From the NCBI GenBank assembly GCA_016124955.1, contig WGMR01000010.1:1-40268 (forward strand): a stretch of DNA of 40,268 nt, written 5' to 3'. How positions within the stretch are numbered: the stretch's first letter is position 1; every line of letters starts with the position of its first letter. The position numbers were made by a program, and so were the translations under genes. The notes beneath the pieces were generated by a model. The model ran no database searches. It had not been told where the DNA came from and saw nothing but the letters and a program-made list of their open reading frames with translations. The DNA comes from Alphaproteobacteria bacterium. GTDB lineage: Bacteria > Pseudomonadota > Alphaproteobacteria > UBA9219 > RFNS01. Positions 33,976 through 40,268 of this stretch are shown here, piece by piece.

Positions 33976-34728
33976 GTGCTCCCCGATATTTTCCGCGCTC
34001 TGCGCCAGATGCAGCTCAAGGACAGCGAAAGCCGCATCGTCATCGCGCTCATGCGGCGCAAGGACGGCATGTTTGTGCACGATCTTGTGAAGCAAACGAA
34101 ACTGCCGCGCAGCTCTGTTGTGCTGATCCTGAAGCGGCTGTTCGATCGCAGCCTTGTGACAAAGATCAAGGAAGGCCGCCGGTTGAAATACCGCGCGCAA
34201 AGCCCCGAACATATTTTGTTTTCGCAGGAACAGCTGGTCGAGAATTTAAGGGAACTGGTGCCGTTCCTGAAACGCATGGGCGCAAGCGACAAGGTCATGG
34301 ATGTTCAGTTTCTGGACGGGCCCGAAGGCATCCGCCAAATATATCGCGACATGTTGCTGAATTTCCGTTTTGCGGAAGGCCCAAAACGCGAATTGTACGA
34401 GATTGCCTCCGGCGCCGATGCGCTCAAGGTCTTTCCGGATATGCCGCAAACCTTTATCCGCCGCCGCATCCAGATGGGCGTGCCGATCCGCATCATCGCG
34501 CCCGATACGTCGCGCCATGTGCCGGTCTATATCAGTGACAGCAAGGAGTTACGCGAGGTTAAATATTTCGATGGCCGAGCGTTTCCGTTCCGCGTGAGCT
34601 TCGATATCTATGCCGACAATATATCGACCTATTCAACCGTTCCGCCCGTGGGCGGCGTGATAATCCGCAGCGAGCAACTGGCTGACAGCATGCGATCCCT
34701 GTTTAATTTGCTGTGGCAGACAATCTGA
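33976..34728 (+). CDS. TrmB-like HTH transcription regulator
   Basis: The 250-residue protein has an N-terminal winged-helix DNA-binding domain (about residues 12-70: RIVIALMRRKDGMFVHDLVKQ, then LPRSSVVLILKRL) and a C-terminal domain resembling the TrmB sensor region (RRRIQMGVPIRIIAP, then a long beta-rich end). TrmB proteins respond to sugars or other small ligands; the effector here is unknown. I chose GTG at 33976 because AAAGG stands nine bases before it; TTG at 33952 has no ribosome-binding site. It is divergent from the solute-binding protein gene, so autoregulation or control of that gene is possible. Confidence 0.75.
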   Translation: MLPDIFRALRQMQLKDSESRIVIALMRRKDGMFVHDLVKQTKLPRSSVVLILKRLFDRSLVTKIKEGRRLKYRAQSPEHILFSQEQLVENLRELVPFLKRMGASDKVMDVQFLDGPEGIRQIYRDMLLNFRFAEGPKRELYEIASGADALKVFPDMPQTFIRRRIQMGVPIRIIAPDTSRHVPVYISDSKELREVKYFDGRAFPFRVSFDIYADNISTYSTVPPVGGVIIRSEQLADSMRSLFNLLWQTI

Positions 34729-34748
34729 GAACCCGGTATTTATGTAGC

Positions 34749-34833
34749 GGTCTGCGGGTGTAACTCAATGCCCGCGAGCGTAGCGAGCATAGCTATAGAA
34801 AGCCGCGCAGTTTGTGCTAAACGTTGATGGTTT

Positions 34834-34850
<17 letters not shown>
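34749..34850 (+). repeat. 80-bp-spaced direct repeat of the tRNA-Gly 5' end
   Basis: Bases 34749-34770 recur at 34829-34850 with one mismatch in 22 and an exact period of 80. The first copy carries the first 17 bases of tRNA-Gly (GCGGGTGTAACTCAATG) and then diverges. The intervening DNA includes GAGCGTAGCGAGC. Confidence 0.8.
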
Positions 34851-34907
<57 letters not shown>

Positions 34908-34930
34908 CCCAATTTTTCTTAGGAAATTGC

Positions 34931-35881
34931 ATGACCGCCGTCCTGAAATCCACCAGCTTCCCCGAACTTGGCGAGCGCCGCGAAGGCAAGGTGCGCGATA
35001 TCTATGTGCAGGAAGGGCGGCTCGTGCTTATCGCCACCGATCGCCATTCGTCGTTCGACCGCATCATCGCCCATATTCCGGGCAAGGGCGAGGTTTTGAA
35101 CCGCATCAGCCTTTTCTGGTTCGAACAAACCAGAGACATCGTGCAAAACCACGTACTGGAAGCGCCGGACCCGAACGCGATCATCGCGCGCCGCTGCATG
35201 CCGCTGCCGATCGAGGTTGTGATGCGCGGCTATCTGACCGGCGTGACCGGCACATCGATCTGGACGCATTACCAGAAAGGCCGGCGCGATTTCGGCAACT
35301 TCACGCTGCCCGACGGCATGAAGAAGAACCAGAAGCTCGATAAGCCGGTATTCACGCCATCCACCAAGGAAAACGAGCATGACCGTACGGTTACGCCGGA
35401 CGAGATTATCGCCATGGGCCAGATCAGCCGCAAGCAGTTGCAGGAGATCGAAGAGGTGGCGCACAGGCTGTTCGCGCGCGGACAAGAGCTGGCGCGGCAG
35501 AAGGGCCTGATCCTCGTCGATACCAAATACGAACTCGGGCTCGATGAAGCCGGCAAGCTGACCTTGATCGATGAAGTGCACACGCCGGATTCGTCGCGCT
35601 ACTGGTTCGCCAATTCGTATGACGAGCGTTTCGCCGCGGGCAAGGAGCCCGAATATTTCGACAAGGAATTTCTGCGGCTCTGGTTCATGAGCAATTGCGA
35701 CCCGTACAACGACCCCGTGCTTCCCGAAGCGCCGCCCGCGATGGTGGAAGAGCTAGCCGGGCGTTACGGGCAGGTGTTCAACCTGCTCACGGGTGAAAAT
35801 ATCAGCCAACTCGCGCCGGGCGAAAGCATCGAGGGCCGCTTGCGCAAAAACCTCGCGCCCTACGCAAAAGCCGCGGCTTAA
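34931..35881 (+). CDS. purC: SAICAR synthetase (long form)
   Basis: The enzyme joins aspartate to CAIR in purine synthesis, using ATP. At 316 residues it is the long Ade1-like form rather than the 240-residue E. coli type. Visible blocks are GKVRDIY near residue 19 (ATP site), TDRHSSFDRII, VMRGYLTGV, and the late LIDEVHTPDSSRYW. TTAGGAAA stands before the ATG. It follows tRNA-Gly directly. Confidence 0.94.
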   Translation: MTAVLKSTSFPELGERREGKVRDIYVQEGRLVLIATDRHSSFDRIIAHIPGKGEVLNRISLFWFEQTRDIVQNHVLEAPDPNAIIARRCMPLPIEVVMRGYLTGVTGTSIWTHYQKGRRDFGNFTLPDGMKKNQKLDKPVFTPSTKENEHDRTVTPDEIIAMGQISRKQLQEIEEVAHRLFARGQELARQKGLILVDTKYELGLDEAGKLTLIDEVHTPDSSRYWFANSYDERFAAGKEPEYFDKEFLRLWFMSNCDPYNDPVLPEAPPAMVEELAGRYGQVFNLLTGENISQLAPGESIEGRLRKNLAPYAKAAA

Positions 35882-36588
35882 TACCCGGCTGCGGCAAGTT
35901 CTGCCTGCGCGGCCGCGAAATCCTGCATGAAATGTTTATCCTGGCGCAGCGCGTTGATCGTATAAAGTGCGGTTTGCCGCCCGCCCGCGAGATCGGCCGG
36001 GTAATGCACGCCCGCTTGTACGCGGTGCCATGCGATAGCATCGGCCCGGGCCAGCAATTCCTTTTTCCGCGCGGGCAACAAGCCCGCCAATATTTCCGCC
36101 CATACACGGCTGATGCTTGTGTGGCCGCTCGGGTATGATTTGTTGGCGATGCTGTCGATCATCAGCTTCACACGGCTGTCCGCCACGAAGGGGCGGCGTG
36201 TGCCCCAATAGACCTTGGCGCGTTCGGTGATGCGGTAGATATCGGCGCCCGCGCGATCGAGCAGCCTGAAAGTGCGGGGCAGCGCCGCGCGCGTGAAGCC
36301 GGGCCCGAGAATGGCGGAAACCATTTCCGGCTCGACCCGCTGTTCTTCGCGCGCCGCGATTTTATCCGCTTCGCTTGCATCGTCCTGCGCATCAAGCACG
36401 CGCGCGACCTGTTCTTCCCATGCGGCGCTGTTCTCCGCCGGTGGCGGCGTCAGCATGTCGGGTAAAACGGCATGCGGGGTTGATAGCTGGATATAACCCT
36501 TGGCCTTGGGCCCGGCATAGGATGCATCGGCAGTGCAGGGCCAGAGCAGGATGGCGAAAAGAAGGGGGAGGGCAAGCAGGCGTTGCAT
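35878..36588 (-). CDS. PAP2-family (class A) acid phosphatase
   Basis: The product is a periplasmic nonspecific phosphatase of 236 residues with a signal peptide (to about A22). All three vanadium-type phosphatase motifs are visible: K125-x6-R132-P133, P153-S-G-H156, and R189-x5-H195-x3-D199. The motif spacing is that of class A bacterial acid phosphatases. Its stop overlaps the end of purC by four bases on the opposite strand. Substrate range cannot be read from sequence. Confidence 0.92.
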   Translation of the reverse strand: MQRLLALPLLFAILLWPCTADASYAGPKAKGYIQLSTPHAVLPDMLTPPPAENSAAWEEQVARVLDAQDDASEADKIAAREEQRVEPEMVSAILGPGFTRAALPRTFRLLDRAGADIYRITERAKVYWGTRRPFVADSRVKLMIDSIANKSYPSGHTSISRVWAEILAGLLPARKKELLARADAIAWHRVQAGVHYPADLAGGRQTALYTINALRQDKHFMQDFAAAQAELAAAGY

Positions 36589-36663
36589 GGCATATACCTC
36601 GACAAGGGAATCAGGCAGCGCTAGTTTACGCGCATTGCGTGTTTTTATCTGTCTGGAAGATTT

Positions 36664-37569
36664 ATGGCGGTTGTCCTAAAATCCTATGTTTACACTGGTC
36701 GTACTCCGGGACCCCGGCTTTTGGTGCTGGGCGCCGTGCACGGCAACGAAAAGTGCGGCCCCATCGCCACCACGCGCTTTATCGAACAAATTGAAAGCGG
36801 CGCGGTTGCTTTGCTGAAGGGGCGCGTGACCTTCATCCCCGTCTGCAACCCGCAGGCACACGAAAAGAACGTCCGCTTCGTGGATGAAAACCTTAACCGC
36901 GATCTGCGCCCCAAGGAAAAGCCGACGACGTATGAAGCGCAAATCGGCAATGCGTTGTGCCCATACCTGGAAGACTGTGATGCGTTGCTCGATCTGCATT
37001 CCTATACAAAGGGAAGCGAACCATTTGTTATTACCGAGCGCGCAAACGAACAAGAAATATCGTTCGGCTGGAGCCTTGGTACCGCCATGCTCATGTGCGG
37101 GTGGCATGAAGCCCAGCTTCGGCATCCGCGTGGCAGGGAGCAAGCAGCCTATTCAACCGGCACTATTGAATACGCTCGCGCGCACGGCGCGATGGCGGTT
37201 ACGCTCGAATGCGGGCAGAATGACGACGCTAACGCGCCGGAAGTCGCGTGGCGCGCTATCGGCCGGGCGCTCGTGCATCTCGGTATGATCGATGCTGCCG
37301 TGGTGGTGCCGCCGCCGCATGACCTGCAGCGCCGTAAACTTGTGTTCGAGGAGGTTTTTTTCAAGCAGGAAGACGGCGATTTTATCAAGGATTGGAAACA
37401 TCTGGACGTTGTGAAGAAAGGCGAAGCGATTGCAACCACGAAAAGCGGCAAGACGATTACTGCCCCCGGTGATGGCTGTCTGATCATGCCGCATCGCGGT
37501 GTTGCTTTGGGGTATGAATGGTTTTATTGGGGCCGGATGGCCGAAGGGACGGACCATGCAACTGCCTGA
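36664..37569 (+). CDS. aspartoacylase/succinylglutamate desuccinylase-like deacylase
   Basis: This M14-like zinc enzyme has 301 residues. Zinc and catalytic residues fit the family: H26 and E29 (GAVHGNEKCG), NLNRD at 77-81, H112 (DLHS), and E182 (TLECGQ) as general base. It would hydrolyse an N-acyl amino acid or related amide. A GGAAG site precedes the ATG. Its end overlaps the next gene by 14 bases, so the two products are coupled and probably act on related molecules. Confidence 0.87.
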   Translation: MAVVLKSYVYTGRTPGPRLLVLGAVHGNEKCGPIATTRFIEQIESGAVALLKGRVTFIPVCNPQAHEKNVRFVDENLNRDLRPKEKPTTYEAQIGNALCPYLEDCDALLDLHSYTKGSEPFVITERANEQEISFGWSLGTAMLMCGWHEAQLRHPRGREQAAYSTGTIEYARAHGAMAVTLECGQNDDANAPEVAWRAIGRALVHLGMIDAAVVVPPPHDLQRRKLVFEEVFFKQEDGDFIKDWKHLDVVKKGEAIATTKSGKTITAPGDGCLIMPHRGVALGYEWFYWGRMAEGTDHATA

Positions 37570-38758
37570 AAACATCCTGACGACCGTGCGCCGTGAAGCG
37601 TGCAGGGAAGGCCAGCGTAATTTCTTCGTTTACGATACCGCGCCGATGCGGGAAAAGATCGCGAACCTGAAATCAATCATGCCTGAAGGCGTAGAGATTT
37701 TTTATGCCATGAAGGCCAACCCGCACTCAGCTTTCCTGAAGGCGGCGAAAGAAAGCGGCGTCACGGGCGTGGAAATCGCAAGTCTTGGCGAGGCTGAAAA
37801 GGCACGGTTGGCGGGTTTTGCGGCCAGCCAGATGATCTACACCGGCCCCGGAAAATCACCCGAAGAGCTGCGCTGGAGCGCCGCGCACGGGATTCATACC
37901 GTACATGTCGAATCCCTGACCGAAGCGCATCGCCTGAACCAGATTTGCAAAGAAATGGGTAAGGCGCAGGATATCCTGTTACGCATCAACCCGGATTTCG
38001 AAATTCACGGTGCGCAGAAAATGCTTTCGGGCGGTTCAAGCAAGTTTGGCATCGATACGGAAAAATTGCCGGACATTTTGCCGAAAATTCTTGAGTTGCA
38101 GAATTTGCGTTTTCGCGGCCTACATGTTTATGCGGCGACGGGCATTTTGAAAGTGGACGATCTTCTCAAGAATTGCGAACTGGTCTTCAGCCTGACACAA
38201 CAGATTGAGGCCGGTTTCCAAGGCGTGAAGTGCGATATTGTCGATTTCGGTGGTGGCTTTGGCATTGATTACCTTGAAACGGGACAGGATTTCTCGCTCA
38301 CATCCTATGCTGACGGCCTGCACAAGCTAATTGCGCAGTATAAATTGCATGGGCGGCATTTCATGCTCGAGCTCGGGCGTTACCTTGCGGCGGATTCCGG
38401 CTGGTATTGCACCGAAATTCTCGATATCAAGGACAGCCGCGGCAAGAAACAGATCGTGACGGCGGGCGGCACCAACCATTTCCGCCGCCCGGCCGCGCTT
38501 TCGATCAACCATCCTGTCGTTATCGTGCCCATGAAGCGGCCTGCGCTTTTCGCAGGGCAGGAGCATGTCGCGAAAGAAAAGGTCTATATCGGCGGGCCGA
38601 TCTGCAGCTCGGCCGACAAAATCGCCAGCGATGTGTATATAGAGGAAGCGCACATAGGCGATATCGCGGTTCTGTGCCTTGCCGGCGCTTACGGGCTTAC
38701 CATGTCGCATCTGGAATTCCTGAGCCACAAGCGCCCGCCCGAAATCGTGCTCGGGTAA
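37556..38758 (+). CDS. fold-type III PLP-dependent decarboxylase (LysA/ornithine decarboxylase family)
   Basis: The 400-residue enzyme has the alanine-racemase-like barrel: K53 in FYAMKAN binds PLP, then GGSSKFGID, LHVYAAT, FGGGFGIDY and a phosphate-binding ELGRYLAADSG. The C-terminal active-site block is GGPICSSADKI, where DAP decarboxylases have GPxCESGD. It is closer to the diverse decarboxylases of siderophore and acyl-carrier pathways than to LysA, but the substrate is not determinable. I chose the ATG at 37556, inside the upstream gene and with GAAGGGA before it; the family start aligns here. Confidence 0.86.
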   Translation: MQLPENILTTVRREACREGQRNFFVYDTAPMREKIANLKSIMPEGVEIFYAMKANPHSAFLKAAKESGVTGVEIASLGEAEKARLAGFAASQMIYTGPGKSPEELRWSAAHGIHTVHVESLTEAHRLNQICKEMGKAQDILLRINPDFEIHGAQKMLSGGSSKFGIDTEKLPDILPKILELQNLRFRGLHVYAATGILKVDDLLKNCELVFSLTQQIEAGFQGVKCDIVDFGGGFGIDYLETGQDFSLTSYADGLHKLIAQYKLHGRHFMLELGRYLAADSGWYCTEILDIKDSRGKKQIVTAGGTNHFRRPAALSINHPVVIVPMKRPALFAGQEHVAKEKVYIGGPICSSADKIASDVYIEEAHIGDIAVLCLAGAYGLTMSHLEFLSHKRPPEIVLG

Positions 38759-38961
38759 CCTGTTCTGCCGGTTATGCTTTTTCTGACGCGGGCCACAGGA
38801 ATTTCATACTGGCGCCGCACTGCCTGATCGGTTATAAAGCCTTATCCCAAACATGCTGATAGCCTGAAAATCCGGTGGCGCCGGAGGGGGCTTATCGGTC
38901 GGAATTCGGGGCAAGGTTTTGGTGATGGGCTGCGGTCACAGAATAGTCGCTGCCATGATAC

Positions 38962-39037
38962 AGGAGTGTAGCTCAATTGGTAGAGCACCGGTCTCCAAAA
39001 CCGGGGGTTGTGGGTTCGAGCCCCTCCACTCCTGCCA
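38962..39037 (+). tRNA. tRNA-Trp (anticodon CCA)
   Basis: The acceptor stem AGGAGTG pairs with CACTCCT. The anticodon stem CCGGT/ACCGG encloses CTCCAAA (anticodon CCA). The discriminator is G39034 and CCA is encoded. It precedes secE-nusG, the common bacterial order. Confidence 0.97.
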
Positions 39038-39065
39038 GCAAACAAGGTGAAAGCAGGGTCGCAAG

Positions 39066-39251
39066 ATGCAGAAGATTGTAGAATTCGGGCGCGAAGTGAA
39101 GCGCGAGGCGCAAAAAATCACATGGCCGTCGCGCAAGGAAACCATGGTCACGACCGTGATGATCGTTGTCATGGCCGTGCTGGTCGCGATCTTTTTCTTT
39201 TTCGTCGATAAGCTGATTGGCAGCTTCATCACATACATACTTGGTCTTTAG
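39066..39251 (+). CDS. secE: preprotein translocase subunit SecE
   Basis: The 61-residue short form has the conserved amphipathic segment FGREVKREAQKITWPSRKE and one membrane helix at about residues 27-55. It binds SecY and stabilises the SecYEG channel. AGGG stands before the ATG, and nusG follows after 17 bases. Confidence 0.95.
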   Translation: MQKIVEFGREVKREAQKITWPSRKETMVTTVMIVVMAVLVAIFFFFVDKLIGSFITYILGL

Positions 39252-39268
39252 GGTTTCAGGAGAAGGCA

Positions 39269-39799
39269 ATGGCACATCGTTGGTACGTGGTTCACGTTTA
39301 TTCGGGCTTCGAAAAGAAGGTCGCGCAGGGAATTCAGGAGCAGGCCGAGAAGAAAGGCCTTGTTGACCTGTTCTCGGAAATCCTTGTTCCCACCGAAGAA
39401 GTGGTGGAAGTGCGCCGTGGCGCCAAGGTGAACACCGAGCGCAAGTTTTATCCCGGCTATGTCCTGATCAAGATGGATCTGCAGGATGAAAGCTGGAGCA
39501 TGGTCAAGAACACGCCCAAGGTTACGGGTTTTCTTGGCGGCGGCGGCAAGCCGGCTCCGATCTCGGAAGCCGAAGCGCAGCGCATCATGAACCAGGTGCA
39601 GGAAGGGATCGAGCATCCCAAGCCTTCCGTCAGCTTCGATGTGGGCGAACAGGTGCGTGTTTCCGACGGGCCGTTCGCTTCCTTCAACGGCGTCGTGGAA
39701 GAGGTGGACGAAGACAAGGCCCGGCTCAAGGTCGCGGTTTCCATCTTCGGGCGCGCCACGCCGGTCGAGCTGGAATACACGCAGGTTGAAAAGCTGTAG
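39269..39799 (+). CDS. nusG: transcription termination/antitermination protein NusG
   Basis: The 176-residue protein binds RNA polymerase with its NGN domain (RWYVVHVYSGFEKKVA at the start, YPGYVLIKMDL) and Rho or S10 with its C-terminal KOW domain (VSDGPFASFNGVVEEVDEDKARLKV). GGAGAAGG precedes the ATG. It is normally followed by rplK; here it is not directly. Confidence 0.96.
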   Translation: MAHRWYVVHVYSGFEKKVAQGIQEQAEKKGLVDLFSEILVPTEEVVEVRRGAKVNTERKFYPGYVLIKMDLQDESWSMVKNTPKVTGFLGGGGKPAPISEAEAQRIMNQVQEGIEHPKPSVSFDVGEQVRVSDGPFASFNGVVEEVDEDKARLKVAVSIFGRATPVELEYTQVEKL

Positions 39800-39846
39800 C
39801 GATTCTTCTTTTCGTAACCGGTTGCCGGTAATATTGAATTTGCAGC

Positions 39847-39905
39847 ACTGGGCTTTACCCATAACGGGTAATCCCAGTGGCTTATTTATCTTATTTATGT
39901 GGATC
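39847..39905 (+). terminator. probable terminator after nusG
   Basis: ACTGGG and CCCAGT close a long hairpin (39847-39878) with an inner TTACCC/GGGTAA pair, followed by a T-rich stretch. It would end the tRNA-Trp-secE-nusG transcript. Confidence 0.65.
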
Positions 39906-39927
39906 TTGGTTAATTTTTTTTAGTTGC

Positions 39928-39957
39928 TTGATTGGCAGGCAGCAAAAAAAGTATTCT
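39928..39957 (+). promoter_or_regulatory. possible promoter of the terminal repeat-protein gene
   Basis: TTGATT (39928-39933) and TATTCT (39952-39957) have an 18-base spacer, upstream of the gene starting at 40004. The match is moderate. Confidence 0.35.
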
Positions 39958-40003
39958 GCGCCCGTTTGAAAGACCAAAGTTATAGCTTTAAGGAATTTTA
40001 CTG

Positions 40004-40268
40004 ATGGCCAAGCCCATTTATGAAATGACGCAAGAAGAGATTGCCGCACTTACGTCGCCAGAAATTGCCGCCATTCCATCCGGCGATTTATGTAGGACAA
40101 GCCATACACTTTTGCAGCTCTTCACAGCCGAGCAAATGAGCGCGCTGACGGCAAGCCAGCTGGATGCAATCGCCTTGCACAGTACCTCGACAGGTCCCTC
40201 GGTTTTTAAAATCAACCACTTCAAGCCGGAACAGATCGCACAGATCAAGCCGGAAGTGATCGGCAAGC
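40004..40268 (+). CDS. N-terminus of a short-repeat protein, cut by the window end
   Basis: The 88 residues seen have a repeating pattern of about 18: MTQEEIAALTSPEIAAIP, FTAEQMSALTASQLDAIA and FKPEQIAQIKPEVIGK, which is an aliphatic spacing of TxEQIxALTxxQIxAI type. Similar runs occur in long bacterial repeat proteins of uncertain role. AAGGAA lies eight bases before the ATG. The C-terminus is outside the window, so total length, secretion signals and function are unknown. Confidence 0.7.
   Translation, partial: MAKPIYEMTQEEIAALTSPEIAAIPSGDLCRTSHTLLQLFTAEQMSALTASQLDAIALHSTSTGPSVFKINHFKPEQIAQIKPEVIGK

Noticed and set aside
36664-38758. Lysine biosynthesis (lysA) call for the decarboxylase
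   Set aside because: The C-terminal active-site block GGPICSSADKI lacks the ESGD form of DAP decarboxylases, and the partner gene is a deacylase rather than dapF.

Overview
The window looks like chromosomal DNA of a GC-rich alphaproteobacterium. The evidence is an alpha-type Fur without the usual C-terminal cysteines, the carD-fdxA pair, the ftsK-lolA-xth neighbourhood, tRNA-Trp-secE-nusG, and small ORFs with a PANDN-type start. I cannot place it to genus. There are five tRNA genes (Glu-CTC, Thr-CGT, Tyr-GTA, Gly-TCC, Trp-CCA). I see no rRNA, CRISPR array, transposase or integrase.

Layout. Positions 1-2600 hold tRNA-Glu, two tandem paralogues of an unknown small protein, and an NhaD-type antiporter. 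Positions 2.6-5.5 kb hold a lipoprotein and a short operon for a uronic-acid sugar nucleotide (dehydrogenase plus 4-epimerase). Positions 5.5-12.2 kb run mainly on the minus strand: xth, a LolA-like carrier, ftsK, a metallophosphoesterase-fold protein that has lost its metal ligands, and carD. Positions 12.5-22.4 kb are housekeeping and envelope genes: fdxA, fur with a coupled small ORF, tRNA-Thr, PBP1A, rnhA, a peroxiredoxin, a DsbD/ScsB-like protein, yqgE, a methyltransferase, an AT-rich membrane-protein gene and rlmB.

The most unusual region is 22.7-28.3 kb. A tight minus-strand operon encodes, in transcription order, a ribulose-phosphate-3-epimerase barrel fused to a CBS pair, a divergent DAHP-synthase homologue, a fused CMP-sugar synthetase/KdsC phosphatase, and an RraA/HMG-aldolase-like protein. 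A capsule-synthesis-type glycosyltransferase-like gene is divergent from it. Step for step this resembles the Kdo pathway (KdsD, KdsA, KdsC, KdsB, transferase), but most steps use different protein families. I infer a route to a CMP-activated 3-deoxy-2-ulosonic acid for a surface glycan, possibly not Kdo itself.

Positions 28.4-34.8 kb hold a J-domain-like protein without HPD, two convergent amtB paralogues without a glnK, a soluble receptor-like protein (chemoreceptor-tip fragment plus C-terminal sensor region), an orphan solute-binding protein and a TrmB-like regulator. Positions 34.7-38.8 kb hold tRNA-Gly with a 5' fragment duplicated exactly 80 bp upstream, purC, a class A acid phosphatase, and an operon of an aspartoacylase-like deacylase with a fold-type III PLP decarboxylase. 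The end holds tRNA-Trp, secE and nusG. The usual ribosomal protein genes do not follow directly; instead the start of a repeat protein is cut by the window edge.
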